Source: Marinomonas aquiplantarum (GTDB taxonomy: Bacteria; Pseudomonadota; Gammaproteobacteria; Pseudomonadales; Marinomonadaceae). Taken from it: 64,000 nucleotides of DNA. This document shows positions 1 through 9,937 of this stretch, piece by piece; the first letter of the stretch is position 1; each line of letters opens with the position of its first letter. The stretch lies in assembly GCF_003314975.1 (NCBI RefSeq), contig NZ_QNRF01000004.1:62001-126000 (forward strand), read 5' to 3'. The translations under genes and the position numbers were made by a program. The notes under the pieces are model-generated. The model had not been told where the DNA came from, did not search any database, and saw only the letters and a program-made list of their open reading frames with translations.

Positions 1-305
1 TGGTTGCGAACCTTCTTCAGGCCTATCCATCGGCTGTCATTGTGGAGGGTCACACAGATAATGTCCCCATCAACTCCCAGCGTCTTGGTAACAATTGGAA
101 TTTATCCAGTTTGAGAGCTTCCGCTGTTGTTGATGAGCTGGTTTATCGTGGGCTCAATGCAGAACGAATTGCACCAATGGGTTTTTCCAGTGAACATCCC
201 AAAGTAAGAAACACCAATGACTTTGCTCGTCAGCAAAATCGTCGGGTTATTATACGAATTAGTAAGCGAAGGGCTGATAATCTGTATGATTACTTGTTTA
301 AGTAG
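1..305 (+). CDS. motB: MotB-like flagellar motor protein, C-terminal part (5' end outside window)
   Basis: The reading frame is open from the first bases and ends at a TAG. Only the end of an OmpA/MotB peptidoglycan-binding domain is present: GHTDNVPI, a following NWNLSSLRA segment, and QQNRRV near the C-terminus, the usual order for this domain. In flagellar stators this periplasmic domain anchors the motor to the cell wall. The parC-parP-cheW genes that follow are the usual downstream partners of a second stator pair (motAB/motCD) in polar-flagellated gammaproteobacteria. A plain OmpA-family protein cannot be ruled out, because the membrane segment and plug lie outside the window. Confidence 0.8.
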   Translation, partial: VANLLQAYPSAVIVEGHTDNVPINSQRLGNNWNLSSLRASAVVDELVYRGLNAERIAPMGFSSEHPKVRNTNDFARQQNRRVIIRISKRRADNLYDYLFK

Positions 306-376
306 TCAATTACTGTATATGATTGATTGCAAAGAATTCGTAAGCATAGAAATAGTTTGGATAGCGGAGAGTCAGA

Positions 377-1150
377 GTGCACATTTGGGCAGTGGCGAAT
401 CAAAAAGGTGGCGTAGGAAAGACGACAACAGTGGTGTCTTTAGCGGGGCTATTGGCGGATGCTGGGCACCGCGTCTTGATGATTGATTTGGATCCTCATG
501 GGTCTTTAACCAGTTATTTTCGTTTCGACCCAGATTCCATTGAAAACAGTGCTTACAACCTTTTTCAAGTGTCCGGAAAAATCCCGGAAGATTTGCCGCC
601 ATCGTTAATTTTAGAAACAGGCCACCCTAATCTTTCTCTGTTGCCTTCTTCGACTGCTTTGGCAACCTTAGAACGCCATGCGCAAGCGCAGGGTGGAATG
701 GGGTTGGTCATGTCAAAAACCCTAGCGATCCTGTGGGATGATTACGATTATGTGCTAATTGATAGTCCTCCTGTATTGGGTGTGCTGATGATTAACGCCT
801 TGGCTGCGTGTCAGCAATTGGTTATTCCGGTACAAACGGAGTTTTTGGCGATCAAAGGGTTGGAGCGAATGGTTCGAACTTTGACTATGATTAATCGTGC
901 GAGAAAGCGCCCTGTACCCTATGTGATTGTGCCAACTTTATTTGATCGCCGTACGCAAGCATCTAACAAGAGCCTGCGAAATTTGAAAGATTTGTATGAA
1001 GAGCTTGTGTGGCATTCGGTAATACCGGTTGATACAAAATTGCGGGATGCTAGTACAGCGGGCATAGCACCATCGGCGTTAGATCCAAATGCTCGAGGAA
1101 TCAAAGCGTACGCCAGTCTGATGGATTCTCTGTTGAATCCAGCGGGATAG
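377..1150 (+). CDS. parC: ParA-family ATPase (ParC-like, chemotaxis array positioning)
   Basis: This 257-residue Walker-type ATPase has a deviant Walker A motif, KGGVGKTT, at residues 10-17, a switch region DLDPHGSLTSYF near residue 38, and Walker B around VLIDSPP near residue 127, all typical of ParA/MinD proteins. The start is a GTG with a GGAGAG ribosome site 7 bases upstream. In Vibrio the equivalent gene, ParC, sits before parP and cheW and places chemotaxis arrays at the flagellated pole; the same order here supports that role rather than plasmid or chromosome partition. No ParB partner is adjacent. The family is certain; the array-positioning role is inferred from context. Confidence 0.85.
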   Translation: MHIWAVANQKGGVGKTTTVVSLAGLLADAGHRVLMIDLDPHGSLTSYFRFDPDSIENSAYNLFQVSGKIPEDLPPSLILETGHPNLSLLPSSTALATLERHAQAQGGMGLVMSKTLAILWDDYDYVLIDSPPVLGVLMINALAACQQLVIPVQTEFLAIKGLERMVRTLTMINRARKRPVPYVIVPTLFDRRTQASNKSLRNLKDLYEELVWHSVIPVDTKLRDASTAGIAPSALDPNARGIKAYASLMDSLLNPAG

Positions 1151-1159
1151 TAAGAATTT

Positions 1160-2200
<1,041 letters not shown>

Positions 2201-2236
2201 GGCTAATGATCACTGTGTGATCTTGGGAGATGAATA

Positions 2237-2728
2237 ATGTCTACGAGTATCGCGCTAAAGAGCGCCAATCAATCTGAAGATCCAATGTTGCAATGGGTGA
2301 CCTTTCGTTTAGAAAACGAAATTTATGGCGTCAATGTGATGCAAGTAAAAGAAGTGTTGCGTTATTCTGAAATCGCTCCCGTACCAGGTGCACCGACTTT
2401 TGTATTAGGTATTATCCATTTGCGCGGCACCGTGGTGACAGTGGTTGATACCTGTCAGCGTTTTGGTTTGCCATCTGGTGAAATCACCGATGCCACTCGA
2501 ATCATGATATTGGAAGTGGATGGTCACGTTATTGGCATTTTAGTCGATGCAGTTTCTGAGGTTGTGTATCTTCGTCAGTCTGAGATTGAAGTCACGCCAA
2601 GCGTCGGCAACGATGAGTCTTCCAAGTTCATTCAAGGTGTTTGTCACAAAAATGATACCTTGTTGATATTGGTTGACCTAGACAAGCTGTTATCAGAAGA
2701 TGAGTGGTCTGAAGTCTCTTCAATGTAA
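2237..2728 (+). CDS. cheW: Chemotaxis coupling protein CheW
   Basis: This 163-residue single-domain CheW shows the family landmarks: WVTFRLENEIYGVNVMQVKEV, VLGIIHLRGTVVTVVDT and IGILVDAVSEVV. CheW bridges the CheA kinase and chemoreceptors in cytoplasmic arrays. Its length matches classical CheW (about 160-170 residues). The ATG is preceded by GGGAGATG. It sits 36 bases after parP and is probably cotranscribed with it. Confidence 0.95.
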   Translation: MSTSIALKSANQSEDPMLQWVTFRLENEIYGVNVMQVKEVLRYSEIAPVPGAPTFVLGIIHLRGTVVTVVDTCQRFGLPSGEITDATRIMILEVDGHVIGILVDAVSEVVYLRQSEIEVTPSVGNDESSKFIQGVCHKNDTLLILVDLDKLLSEDEWSEVSSM

Positions 2729-2747
2729 ATTAGGGTAGTTGTTTTTG

Positions 2748-3152
2748 ATGGAATCTCAATGGTTGTTTAACCTTATTCTTGTTCTGCAGTTTGTTATGCT
2801 GCTGGCTTTGGTGACTTGGGTATTTCGTATGTCCAAACGAATTAAACAGCTGAAAATACAACAAATGGAAGCAGGCGTTGACCATAAGAAACAGGTGCAA
2901 GTGTTAGCGTCTGGTTCGATTGGAATGGGAAGACGGTTAGTTGCCATTGAGAAGAAATTGAATTTGGCGGTTGAGAAGCAATCTGAGATCTTATCGAAAG
3001 AAGGCAGTGTTTCTTACAACCGCGCAATGGAGCTATTGGAGATGGGGGCAACCATCGACGATTTGGTGTCTAAGTGCGGTTTAATTCGTGCAGAAGCCGA
3101 ATTGATTAGCTTACTGAAAAAAGAGTCTCGAAAAAACTCTGACTACCATTGA
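2748..3152 (+). CDS. DUF2802 family protein, single membrane anchor
   Basis: This small protein has an N-terminal transmembrane helix (about residues 5-25), a basic and coiled-coil-like stretch, and a C-terminal helix-turn-helix-like segment with EMGATIDDLVSKCGLIRAEAEL near residues 95-117. That layout fits the DUF2802 proteins that follow cheW in polar flagellar and chemotaxis operons of Vibrio and Pseudomonas. I chose the ATG because AGGGTAG lies about 9 bases before it; a TTG nine bases further upstream would sit directly on that site. The last 10 bases overlap the convergent FlhB-like gene. The biochemical role is unknown. Confidence 0.75.
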   Translation: MESQWLFNLILVLQFVMLLALVTWVFRMSKRIKQLKIQQMEAGVDHKKQVQVLASGSIGMGRRLVAIEKKLNLAVEKQSEILSKEGSVSYNRAMELLEMGATIDDLVSKCGLIRAEAELISLLKKESRKNSDYH

Positions 3153-3394
3153 TGGTCTTTAATTTGGTGAGCAAAGGCGATGATCTCTGCCACGGCCAAA
3201 TACAATGCTTCAGGGATTTCTTCTCCAAGTTCTAAGGTGCTGAGCATTTCAACCAGCTCAGGGCTTTGGTGCAGCATGACACCATTTTCTTCTGCCACTT
3301 CCATGATTTTTTCGGCCAATAAACCGCTACCTTTTGCTGCGACCGTTGGCGCATTATTGTAATCGTATTTTAGAGCGACGGCTTTTTGCATCAT
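3143..3394 (-). CDS. FlhB C-terminal domain homologue (stand-alone, FlhX/YlqH type)
   Basis: This 83-residue protein matches only the cytoplasmic C-terminal domain of the flagellar export switch FlhB, with no membrane part. The region AVALKYDYNNAPTVAAKG corresponds to the FlhB segment around the Asn-Pro-Thr-His autocleavage site, but here it reads Asn-Ala-Pro-Thr, so the canonical scissile N-P pair is absent. The rest (LLAEKIMEVAEENGV, then a short helical tail) fits FlhB_C. The start overlaps the stop of the upstream FliK-like gene by 4 bases, so the two are translationally coupled. Such stand-alone domains can partly substitute for the FlhB C-terminus in other bacteria. Confidence 0.8.
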   Translation of the reverse strand: MMQKAVALKYDYNNAPTVAAKGSGLLAEKIMEVAEENGVMLHQSPELVEMLSTLELGEEIPEALYLAVAEIIAFAHQIKDHQW

Positions 3395-5238
3395 GTCCTC
3401 ACATCGATCAGAGAAGGTTGGTTCGTGTGTTTGGTTTTCTCGGCCTTTTTAAGGTTGGCTTGAAAGGCATCTATGCGTTCTATTTCAATGTCTTTTTGAC
3501 TGAGCTTATCTTTTAAATTAGGCATGTTTCTCTGTAGTTTTTGTACGGTATCTAAGCTTTCAGCGGCAAATAAAATACCCACTTTATTGCCTTGAATACT
3601 GGTTCTTGCATCAAAACGACCGGTTTCTTCAAAATCAAACTGCAGCTTCACTAACCAGCGTCGATCATGATCCGTTGCTTCGGATTGGCTGGGGTCTTTA
3701 TCTATTTCAACTTGAATCAGCCGGTGCTGCTGATGTTCCTTGATGGGAATCTCAATCTGTAGTGGGTAAATCTGTGTATTAATCTGACCTGGTTCAGCTA
3801 AATGCCGCAGTTGGTTGGTGGTGATCCTCTCAATGGCGCTCGCGATTTGCTCAGTGGGCAAAGATACTGTACTGCGTTGAGTAGGAAGCATTTCTTGACT
3901 GTCTTTGAGCCTTTCAAGATTGAGTTTAAGGTCAGCAGGGATTTGCAATTTCTGGTCGTTTAATAACAAGGACTCAGAGAACAAGCCGCTGACTTGCATA
4001 GCCTGCTTCATGGATTCAGCCCCAGAAGTGATTTGTGACAAGCTAGGAAGGTGTTGAACCAGTTGTTTAAGCGCTTCTTGAGTGCGAGGAGGCATTTCTC
4101 CATCTGCAGAATCAGCGAGTGTTTGTAACTGGTTTATCAATCGCGTCATATCCGCAGCGGGCAATTGTTTCGGCAAACTCTGCCTTAGGGCCTGAGTTTG
4201 AATCGGTAATGTGGACGTTTGCTCTTTTGCTGGTAAGGCTTGTAGTTGATTATTTGCATCAACAAAGACGCGTATGGTATCGCCTTTTTTTAGCGGCGTT
4301 TGGCTGATGACCTGAAATTCTGTTTGACCATCGGTGACTTTCACTGCATGAGCTAAAGCTTGCGTTGAGGTTGAGGCAGTGGGCGACTGAGTGTGTGCTT
4401 GTTGATTGCTGAGTGATGAGGCCGCTTGAGAATATTGCGCTGGTACTGTCGTCGTACTAGTGGCTTTGGCTGATCCATTATTCGTCTGCCCGAACGATGC
4501 TTGGTTGGCCTTATTTGAGTTCTGAGTTGTCTGATTGGATGTCGCTTGTCCTTGTGACGGTGACGTTTGTGATGCGGTGGACTGTGTTGTTGGAGGAACA
4601 TGGTTTGATGTTGAGTTCGGCGGACTCAGTGGTGACGTTGGGTTTGAGGTTTGATGCTGTGCTGGAGGCGTGACCGACGTCGATCCTATGTTCGCTTGAT
4701 TGGTTGTTATGCCGGTATTATGACTGTGTGTGGTTGGCGCAGTATTGGTTGTTGCTGCACTTGTCGAAACGGCGGTGGCACTTGGCGAAACTTGGCTGGC
4801 GCCTGAATTTGGTAAACTAGACACCACAGTGAGCTGAATGACTTGCGAAGCCATGTTCAGACTGTGTGTTCGACTTGGTATGCCTGTTGTGGCTTGGTTG
4901 CTGAGTTTCGTTGCCGATTGATCGGCTGGTAGCTGAAGCGTCGCTTGGTGAGTGCCCACTTTGTTCAGTTTTACGTTGTTCAAGTCTGTGATGTCGATTG
5001 GTGTACCATGGTTGATTAAGGTGAAGGGTTGATGCTGACTGGAAGCATGCAACAACTGGACAGGTTTGCCTTGGAATAAGGTGGTTTCGCTGCCCTGAAA
5101 TTTAATCAAACTTAGGTTTTCGATCAGTTTCATTTCATTGCTTAATTTAGCAATGGTGCCCAGATTACTGACATTGACTGAGCTACCGTCTGATGAGGTT
5201 GCTCGGCCATTGATTAAGGATTTTATGTCAGAGATCAT
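3391..5238 (-). CDS. FliK-like flagellar hook-length control protein
   Basis: This 615-residue protein has a long low-complexity middle (about residues 130-300) rich in Thr, Ser, Gln, Asn and Pro, and a structured C-terminal region from about residue 470: IEIPIKEHQQHRLIQVEID, then WLVKLQFDFEETGRFDAR. This is the Flg_hook domain of FliK. FliK measures hook length and makes FlhB switch substrate. The next gene in the operon is an FlhB-tail homologue, which fits a secretion-switch pair. The low-complexity centre is expected for a molecular ruler. It may be a second FliK-like protein rather than the main fliK, since no other hook gene is nearby. Confidence 0.8.
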   Translation of the reverse strand: MISDIKSLINGRATSSDGSSVNVSNLGTIAKLSNEMKLIENLSLIKFQGSETTLFQGKPVQLLHASSQHQPFTLINHGTPIDITDLNNVKLNKVGTHQATLQLPADQSATKLSNQATTGIPSRTHSLNMASQVIQLTVVSSLPNSGASQVSPSATAVSTSAATTNTAPTTHSHNTGITTNQANIGSTSVTPPAQHQTSNPTSPLSPPNSTSNHVPPTTQSTASQTSPSQGQATSNQTTQNSNKANQASFGQTNNGSAKATSTTTVPAQYSQAASSLSNQQAHTQSPTASTSTQALAHAVKVTDGQTEFQVISQTPLKKGDTIRVFVDANNQLQALPAKEQTSTLPIQTQALRQSLPKQLPAADMTRLINQLQTLADSADGEMPPRTQEALKQLVQHLPSLSQITSGAESMKQAMQVSGLFSESLLLNDQKLQIPADLKLNLERLKDSQEMLPTQRSTVSLPTEQIASAIERITTNQLRHLAEPGQINTQIYPLQIEIPIKEHQQHRLIQVEIDKDPSQSEATDHDRRWLVKLQFDFEETGRFDARTSIQGNKVGILFAAESLDTVQKLQRNMPNLKDKLSQKDIEIERIDAFQANLKKAEKTKHTNQPSLIDVRT

Positions 5239-5347
5239 CTTGACTGCCTATTAGATCGTTATTTTAGAAAGATTCTCATATAATGAGTCTAAGCTATTTT
5301 AGCGTAATTTGTGTTATTCCCTTTATCGGCAAAAATGGATAAATCTT

Positions 5348-5962
5348 TTGCAGTCTTATGTATCTTTAACATTGTCGAACATTTCGATTGAGCGTGGAGA
5401 GCGTGATCTATGCAAGGGGTTATCAGTGGTTGCGCAGTTTGGTCGTTTGTATCAAATTGTTGGGGAGAACGGCGCAGGTAAATCTTCCTTATTAAAAGTC
5501 ATCGCAGGATTGTTGAGACCCGTAGAGGGGGAAATCTTTCTCGATGATAAGGTGATTGGCGCAGCGATGAATCAATGGCCGCAGGATTGTCTTTATCTTG
5601 GTCATCAATATGGTGTTAAAAGGTTATTAACGGTCGAAGAAAACATACGGTGTTATTGCCCCAATGCTTCCCGGGAAAATATCCATAGCGCATTGGCTCA
5701 GTTAGACCTATTGCCTTATCAAAATACTCCAGTGAAACAGCTGTCCGCTGGACAAGCTAAACGTGTTGCTTTATCTCGTTTGTGGTTATCTGATCAAGCC
5801 ATTTGGCTATTGGATGAACCATTTAGTTCTCTTGATGTGAAAGGGCGTGCTTTATTAGAGAGTAAGCTAGAACAGCAGCTTAAGCGCGGAGGGCTTGTTA
5901 TTTTAACAACACATCAAGCTTTATTGAGAATCGATGCCCAGTCGATAGAGTTAACCTTATGA
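5348..5962 (+). CDS. ccmA: Heme exporter ATPase CcmA
   Basis: This ABC ATPase has Walker A (GENGAGKSS), the signature LSAGQAKRVALSR and Walker B (WLLDEPFSSLD). It powers the CcmABCD complex that releases holo-CcmE for c-type cytochrome assembly. The length of about 204 residues matches CcmA. I chose the TTG (LQSYVSLTLSNISI) because family members begin near this point and GGAT lies 8 bases upstream; a GTG at 5309 would add 13 residues with no family match. It is the first gene of the ccm operon, divergent from the FliK-like gene. Confidence 0.93.
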   Translation: MQSYVSLTLSNISIERGERDLCKGLSVVAQFGRLYQIVGENGAGKSSLLKVIAGLLRPVEGEIFLDDKVIGAAMNQWPQDCLYLGHQYGVKRLLTVEENIRCYCPNASRENIHSALAQLDLLPYQNTPVKQLSAGQAKRVALSRLWLSDQAIWLLDEPFSSLDVKGRALLESKLEQQLKRGGLVILTTHQALLRIDAQSIELTL

Positions 5963-6621
5963 CCTACGTTTCTTTTCTTCGTGCTGAATGTCATTTAGTG
6001 TGGCGACGTAAGCAAAATATGGTCAATAGTGTATTGTTTTTTCTCTTGGTCGTTGTGCTGTTTCCACTTGGTATTGATGCGACGCCGATGTTTTTATCAA
6101 AAGCGGCGAGCGGCATTATTTGGTGTGCAGCCGCGTTGGCCATTTTGACGTCCGTTGAAAGTCTGTTTAAAGAAGATTATCACGACGGTTCGTTAGAACA
6201 ATGGCTTGTCAGTGGCTTGTCTGTTCCCATCTTGGTGTTAATCAAGATGGCTCTGCATTGGTTGTTTATTGCTTTGCCATTGTTGTTGCTTTCGCCTGTT
6301 TTGAGTGAAGTTTTATACTTGCCGGATAACAGTTTTTGGCCCTTGTTTATGAGCCTAATGTTGGCTACTCCCAGTTTGTTTTTATTGGGGGGGATCGGTT
6401 CGGCGGTCACCGTGTCACTTCGTCAAGGGGGCGTGTTGATGCTACTGATTGTCTTGCCTTTGTATTTGCCGATTATTATCTTTGCGACTTCTGTCACAAA
6501 GGCCGCTCAAGTAGGCTTACCTTATGATGCGCCTTTGGCCATTTTAGGCGCGATTTTTTTCGTCAGTTTGGTTGTGTCGCCATTAATGACGGCCATCAGT
6601 ATTAAAGCGAGTGTAAATTAA
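5959..6621 (+). CDS. ccmB: Heme exporter membrane subunit CcmB
   Basis: This 220-residue integral membrane protein has about six hydrophobic helices. It shows the CcmB pattern of an N-terminal RAECHLVWRRKQNMVNSVLF stretch and the SLEQWLVSG segment near residue 78. It is the permease partner of CcmA. Its ATG overlaps the ccmA stop (ATGA), and its own stop overlaps the ccmC start (TAATG), showing tight translational coupling. Confidence 0.95.
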   Translation: MTYVSFLRAECHLVWRRKQNMVNSVLFFLLVVVLFPLGIDATPMFLSKAASGIIWCAAALAILTSVESLFKEDYHDGSLEQWLVSGLSVPILVLIKMALHWLFIALPLLLLSPVLSEVLYLPDNSFWPLFMSLMLATPSLFLLGGIGSAVTVSLRQGGVLMLLIVLPLYLPIIIFATSVTKAAQVGLPYDAPLAILGAIFFVSLVVSPLMTAISIKASVN

Positions 6622-7367
6622 TGAGTTGGGCTTGGTTACATCGGTTAGGATCACCAAAGTGGTTTTATGGTCGTTTTAAAGCTTGGCCAAAGCCTTTATT
6701 TTGCTTGGCTTGTTTGTGCTTAATGGTGGCGATGGTCTGGGGATTGGCCATTGCGCCACCGGATTATCAACAAGGCAACAGCTTTCGCATTATCTATATA
6801 CATGTGCCAGCAGCCATCTTGGCTCAGTCTTGTTACTTTGCGATGGGGATGGCGGGAGTAGTGTATCTGGTATGGCAAATCAAAATGTCTCCTATATTCT
6901 TGCAAGCAGTCGCACCTTTTGGGGCATTAATGGCATTTATCGCTTTAGTAACTGGCTCGATCTGGGGGAAACCAACGTGGGGAACTTGGTGGGTCTGGGA
7001 TGCTAGGTTAACGTCTGTTTTGGTTTTGTTGTTTCTATACATGGGGGTCATTGCCGTACAGTCAGCATTGGAAGAAAGGTCCTTAGCAGACAAAACCGCA
7101 GCCGTGGTCAGCGTAGTGGGATTATTGAACTTACCTATCATTAAATACTCAGTAGAATGGTGGAATACGTTACATCAAGGGGCAACCTTTTCGATTACAG
7201 AACCACCTAGTATGCCAATGGCTATGTGGTTGCCTTTATTGTTTGCAGTGATTGGGCTGTACTTGTTGTCTGCTGCGGTCATTCTGTGGCGAATGCAAAC
7301 CGAGATTATGCGGCGTGAAGCGAGAACTCAATGGTTAAAGCAAGAGGTGTTAAGCGATGGCGTTTGA
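6621..7367 (+). CDS. ccmC: Heme handling protein CcmC
   Basis: This 248-residue membrane protein has six predicted helices and the tryptophan-rich WGKPTWGTWWVWDARLTS motif near residue 118, flanked by conserved histidines (YIHVPAA near residue 59 and NTLHQG near 184). CcmC binds heme and loads it onto CcmE in the periplasm. It is in the middle of the operon and overlaps ccmD by 11 bases. Confidence 0.96.
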   Translation: MSWAWLHRLGSPKWFYGRFKAWPKPLFCLACLCLMVAMVWGLAIAPPDYQQGNSFRIIYIHVPAAILAQSCYFAMGMAGVVYLVWQIKMSPIFLQAVAPFGALMAFIALVTGSIWGKPTWGTWWVWDARLTSVLVLLFLYMGVIAVQSALEERSLADKTAAVVSVVGLLNLPIIKYSVEWWNTLHQGATFSITEPPSMPMAMWLPLLFAVIGLYLLSAAVILWRMQTEIMRREARTQWLKQEVLSDGV

Positions 7368-7527
7368 TAGTTTTGCAGACTTTTTCGCCATGGGAAAACA
7401 TGGACTGTATGTATGGTCTGCTTACGGAATAAGTGGTTCGATGCTGGTAGCATTCATTTTTCTGAGTTTACGCGAGCGCCGCAAAGTGCGACGTCAGTTG
7501 CATAAGCGTTTTTTGAGAGAGCCATAA
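7357..7527 (+). CDS. ccmD: Small membrane protein CcmD
   Basis: This 56-residue gene is easily missed because of its size. It translates to a protein beginning MAFDSFADFFAMGKHGLYVW, the classic CcmD N-terminus, followed by one transmembrane helix (about residues 20-38) and a basic, Arg-rich cytoplasmic tail. CcmD stabilises the CcmC-CcmE complex and helps release holo-CcmE. It overlaps the end of ccmC and is followed by ccmE after 3 bases. Confidence 0.95.
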   Translation: MAFDSFADFFAMGKHGLYVWSAYGISGSMLVAFIFLSLRERRKVRRQLHKRFLREP

Positions 7528-7530
7528 ATT

Positions 7531-7977
7531 ATGCATGCGGTACGTCGTAAGCGTTTGTTGTTTATCGTGTTAATTGTTTCTTTGCTGGCTTCTGCTTTAG
7601 GGTTGGTGCTGTATGCGTTACAGCAAAATATCAACCTCTTTTATTCTCCTGCTCAGATTGCCGCTGGAGAGGCGCCACTGGAAACGACGATCCGCGCTGG
7701 TGGTATGGTGGAGAAAGGAAGTTTGGCTCGTCAACCAGACAGTCTTACTCTGGCCTTTAATGTGACGGATTTTCAGCACTCATTACGTATTGAATATACT
7801 GGTATTTTGCCTGATTTGTTTCGCGAAGGGCAGGGGGTTGTTGCCCTTGGAAAGCTTAGGGGCGATGGTGTTTTTGAAGCCTCTGAAGTGTTAGCAAAAC
7901 ATGACGAAAAGTACATGCCACCTGAAGTGACGGACGCATTAAAGTCTCGTCAAATGTCTTCAGAATCATCTTATTAA
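7531..7977 (+). CDS. ccmE: Heme chaperone CcmE
   Basis: This 148-residue protein has one N-terminal membrane anchor (about residues 8-28) and a periplasmic OB-fold domain. The covalent heme ligand is the histidine of [11 protein letters not shown] near residue 124, in the usual His-x-x-x-Tyr context. CcmE receives heme from CcmC and passes it to the CcmF/H ligase. Position and length are standard for the operon. Confidence 0.96.
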   Translation: MHAVRRKRLLFIVLIVSLLASALGLVLYALQQNINLFYSPAQIAAGEAPLETTIRAGGMVEKGSLARQPDSLTLAFNVTDFQHSLRIEYTGILPDLFREGQGVVALGKLRGDGVFEASEVLAKHDEKYMPPEVTDALKSRQMSSESSY

Positions 7978-7984
7978 GGACATT

Positions 7985-9937
7985 GTGACACGGTTTATGT
8001 TTCCCGAAATAGGTCAATTCTCTCTTATCCTCGCTCTTTTTTTTGCCATCGCCTTGGCGACCTTGCCCATGGTTGGCTATTTCCGTCAAAGTCTGTTGTT
8101 ACTGAATACCGCGCGTCCTCTGACGCATGTTATGGCATGCTTGGTTGTGATTGCGTTTCTGTTGTTAGCTTGGGCATTTATCACGGACGACTTCTCTGTC
8201 TTATACGTTAGCCAGAATTCCAATGTGGACTTACCGCTGCGCTACAAGTTTAGTGCGGTTTGGGGGGGGCATGAAGGCTCATTATTATTATGGGTGTTGA
8301 TTTTGGCTCTGTGGTGTCTAGCAGTGGCGCTGAGGTTAGACAGTTTACCTGAGACGATTGGTCCTTTGGTTTTGTCGGTGCTAGGTTGGGTGGCGAGTGG
8401 TTTTTTGGCGTTTCTGCTGTTTACTTCGTCGCCTTTTGTTCGGATTCTGCCAGATGTACCGACTAGCGGAGGAGATTTAAATCCCTTATTGCAAGATATA
8501 GGCTTAATTCTACACCCGCCTATTTTATACATGGGCTATGTCGGTTTCTCAGTAGCGTTTGCTTTTGCCGTGGTGGCTTTAATAACCGGGAATTTAAACG
8601 CTTATTGGGCGCGTTGGGCTCGTCCTTGGACAGCTGCCGCTTGGGCTTCATTAACCTTTGGGATTACCTTAGGAAGCTGGTGGGCGTATTACGAACTTGG
8701 TTGGGGCGGCTGGTGGTTTTGGGACCCAGTTGAAAATGCTTCCTTTATGCCTTGGCTGGCTGGCACAGCTTTACTGCATTCGTTAGTGGTAACGGAAAAA
8801 CGTGGTGTGTTTAAAAGTTGGACGGTATTGCTCGCCATTTTCACCTTTAGTTTGTCGTTGCTCGGGACGTTTCTTGTTCGTTCTGGTGTGCTGACGTCGG
8901 TGCATGCTTTTGCGGCAGACCCTACTCGGGGCGTATTTATTCTAGCCCTATTGGTTGTTTTGGTGGGAGGCAGTTTGCTGCTTTATGCTTTGCGAGCAGG
9001 GCAAGTGCGTTCGTCTGTGAGTTTTGGCTTCAGTGGGCGAGAAGCTTGGTTATTGTTGAATAATATTTTATTGAGCGTGCTGACGTTAACCGTGCTGTTA
9101 GGCACCTTGTACCCACTTTTGTTTGACGCCTTAGGGATGGGGCGGATTTCAGTAGGAGCGCCTTATTTTAATGCGGTGTTTGGTCCTATTGCTTTATGTC
9201 TGATGGTGTTTATGGCGATTGGGCCTTTTTCTAAGTGGCATCACACGAAACTGGCAACTTGGTGGAAAGCCATGTTGGGAGCCGCTCTGCTATCAATGGG
9301 CTTGGCGGCAGGGATTGTGTTCTGGCAGCTGTTTGATTGGCTTACTTGGTTCAGTTTGAGCGTGGCTTTTTGGGTCGTGTTTATGACCTTGTTGGATTGG
9401 TTCAACAAGCAATTTGTGTCAGGAAAGCAAAGGCTTAAACAGTGGCGAACGTTACCCAATCGTTATTACGCGATGGTGATTGCGCATTTTGGCATGGCGA
9501 TCAGTTTGGTTGGCGTCATCATGGTGAGTGTGAACAGTCATGAAGCCATGGTGAAAATGTCGCCGGGCAGTCAAGCTGAAGTTGGTGGTTATGTGTTTGT
9601 GTTTGATTCTATGGAATTGATAAAAGGACCGAATTATCTTTCTGATCGAGGCCATTTTCAGGTCTATCAGCAAGGTCAGCTAGTGGCGGATTTATACCCA
9701 GAAAAACGCTTTTTTACCACCCGACAACAAGTCATGACGGAAGCGGCATTAGGCGCAGGTTTCACTCGTGATTTATACATTTCATTAGGTGAAAAGCTGG
9801 AAGACGGTGCTTGGGGTGTTCGTATCCATATTAAGTCTTTTGTACGTTGGATCTGGTTAGGTGGCTTATTTATGGTGCTGGGTGGGATGTTAGCGGCTTT
9901 TGACAAACGTTATCGACAGAAAAGGGAGCGAGCATAA
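7985..9937 (+). CDS. ccmF: Cytochrome c heme lyase subunit CcmF
   Basis: This 650-residue polytopic membrane protein has the heme-binding tryptophan-rich motif WGGWWFWDPVENASFMPWL near residue 240 and conserved histidines in loops (ILHPPILYMG, LLHSLVV). CcmF attaches heme to apocytochrome c together with CcmH and CcmI. I chose the GTG start because AAGGA lies 4 bases upstream; an internal ATG four codons later (MFPEIGQF) fits the usual family N-terminus slightly better but sits 16 bases from that site. The stop overlaps the ccmG start. Confidence 0.96.
   Translation: MTRFMFPEIGQFSLILALFFAIALATLPMVGYFRQSLLLLNTARPLTHVMACLVVIAFLLLAWAFITDDFSVLYVSQNSNVDLPLRYKFSAVWGGHEGSLLLWVLILALWCLAVALRLDSLPETIGPLVLSVLGWVASGFLAFLLFTSSPFVRILPDVPTSGGDLNPLLQDIGLILHPPILYMGYVGFSVAFAFAVVALITGNLNAYWARWARPWTAAAWASLTFGITLGSWWAYYELGWGGWWFWDPVENASFMPWLAGTALLHSLVVTEKRGVFKSWTVLLAIFTFSLSLLGTFLVRSGVLTSVHAFAADPTRGVFILALLVVLVGGSLLLYALRAGQVRSSVSFGFSGREAWLLLNNILLSVLTLTVLLGTLYPLLFDALGMGRISVGAPYFNAVFGPIALCLMVFMAIGPFSKWHHTKLATWWKAMLGAALLSMGLAAGIVFWQLFDWLTWFSLSVAFWVVFMTLLDWFNKQFVSGKQRLKQWRTLPNRYYAMVIAHFGMAISLVGVIMVSVNSHEAMVKMSPGSQAEVGGYVFVFDSMELIKGPNYLSDRGHFQVYQQGQLVADLYPEKRFFTTRQQVMTEAALGAGFTRDLYISLGEKLEDGAWGVRIHIKSFVRWIWLGGLFMVLGGMLAAFDKRYRQKRERA

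Noticed and set aside
377..1150. Plasmid-type partition locus
   Set aside because: A ParA-like ATPase without a ParB or parS, set between a stator gene and a CheW-domain protein, fits the chemotaxis ParC module better.
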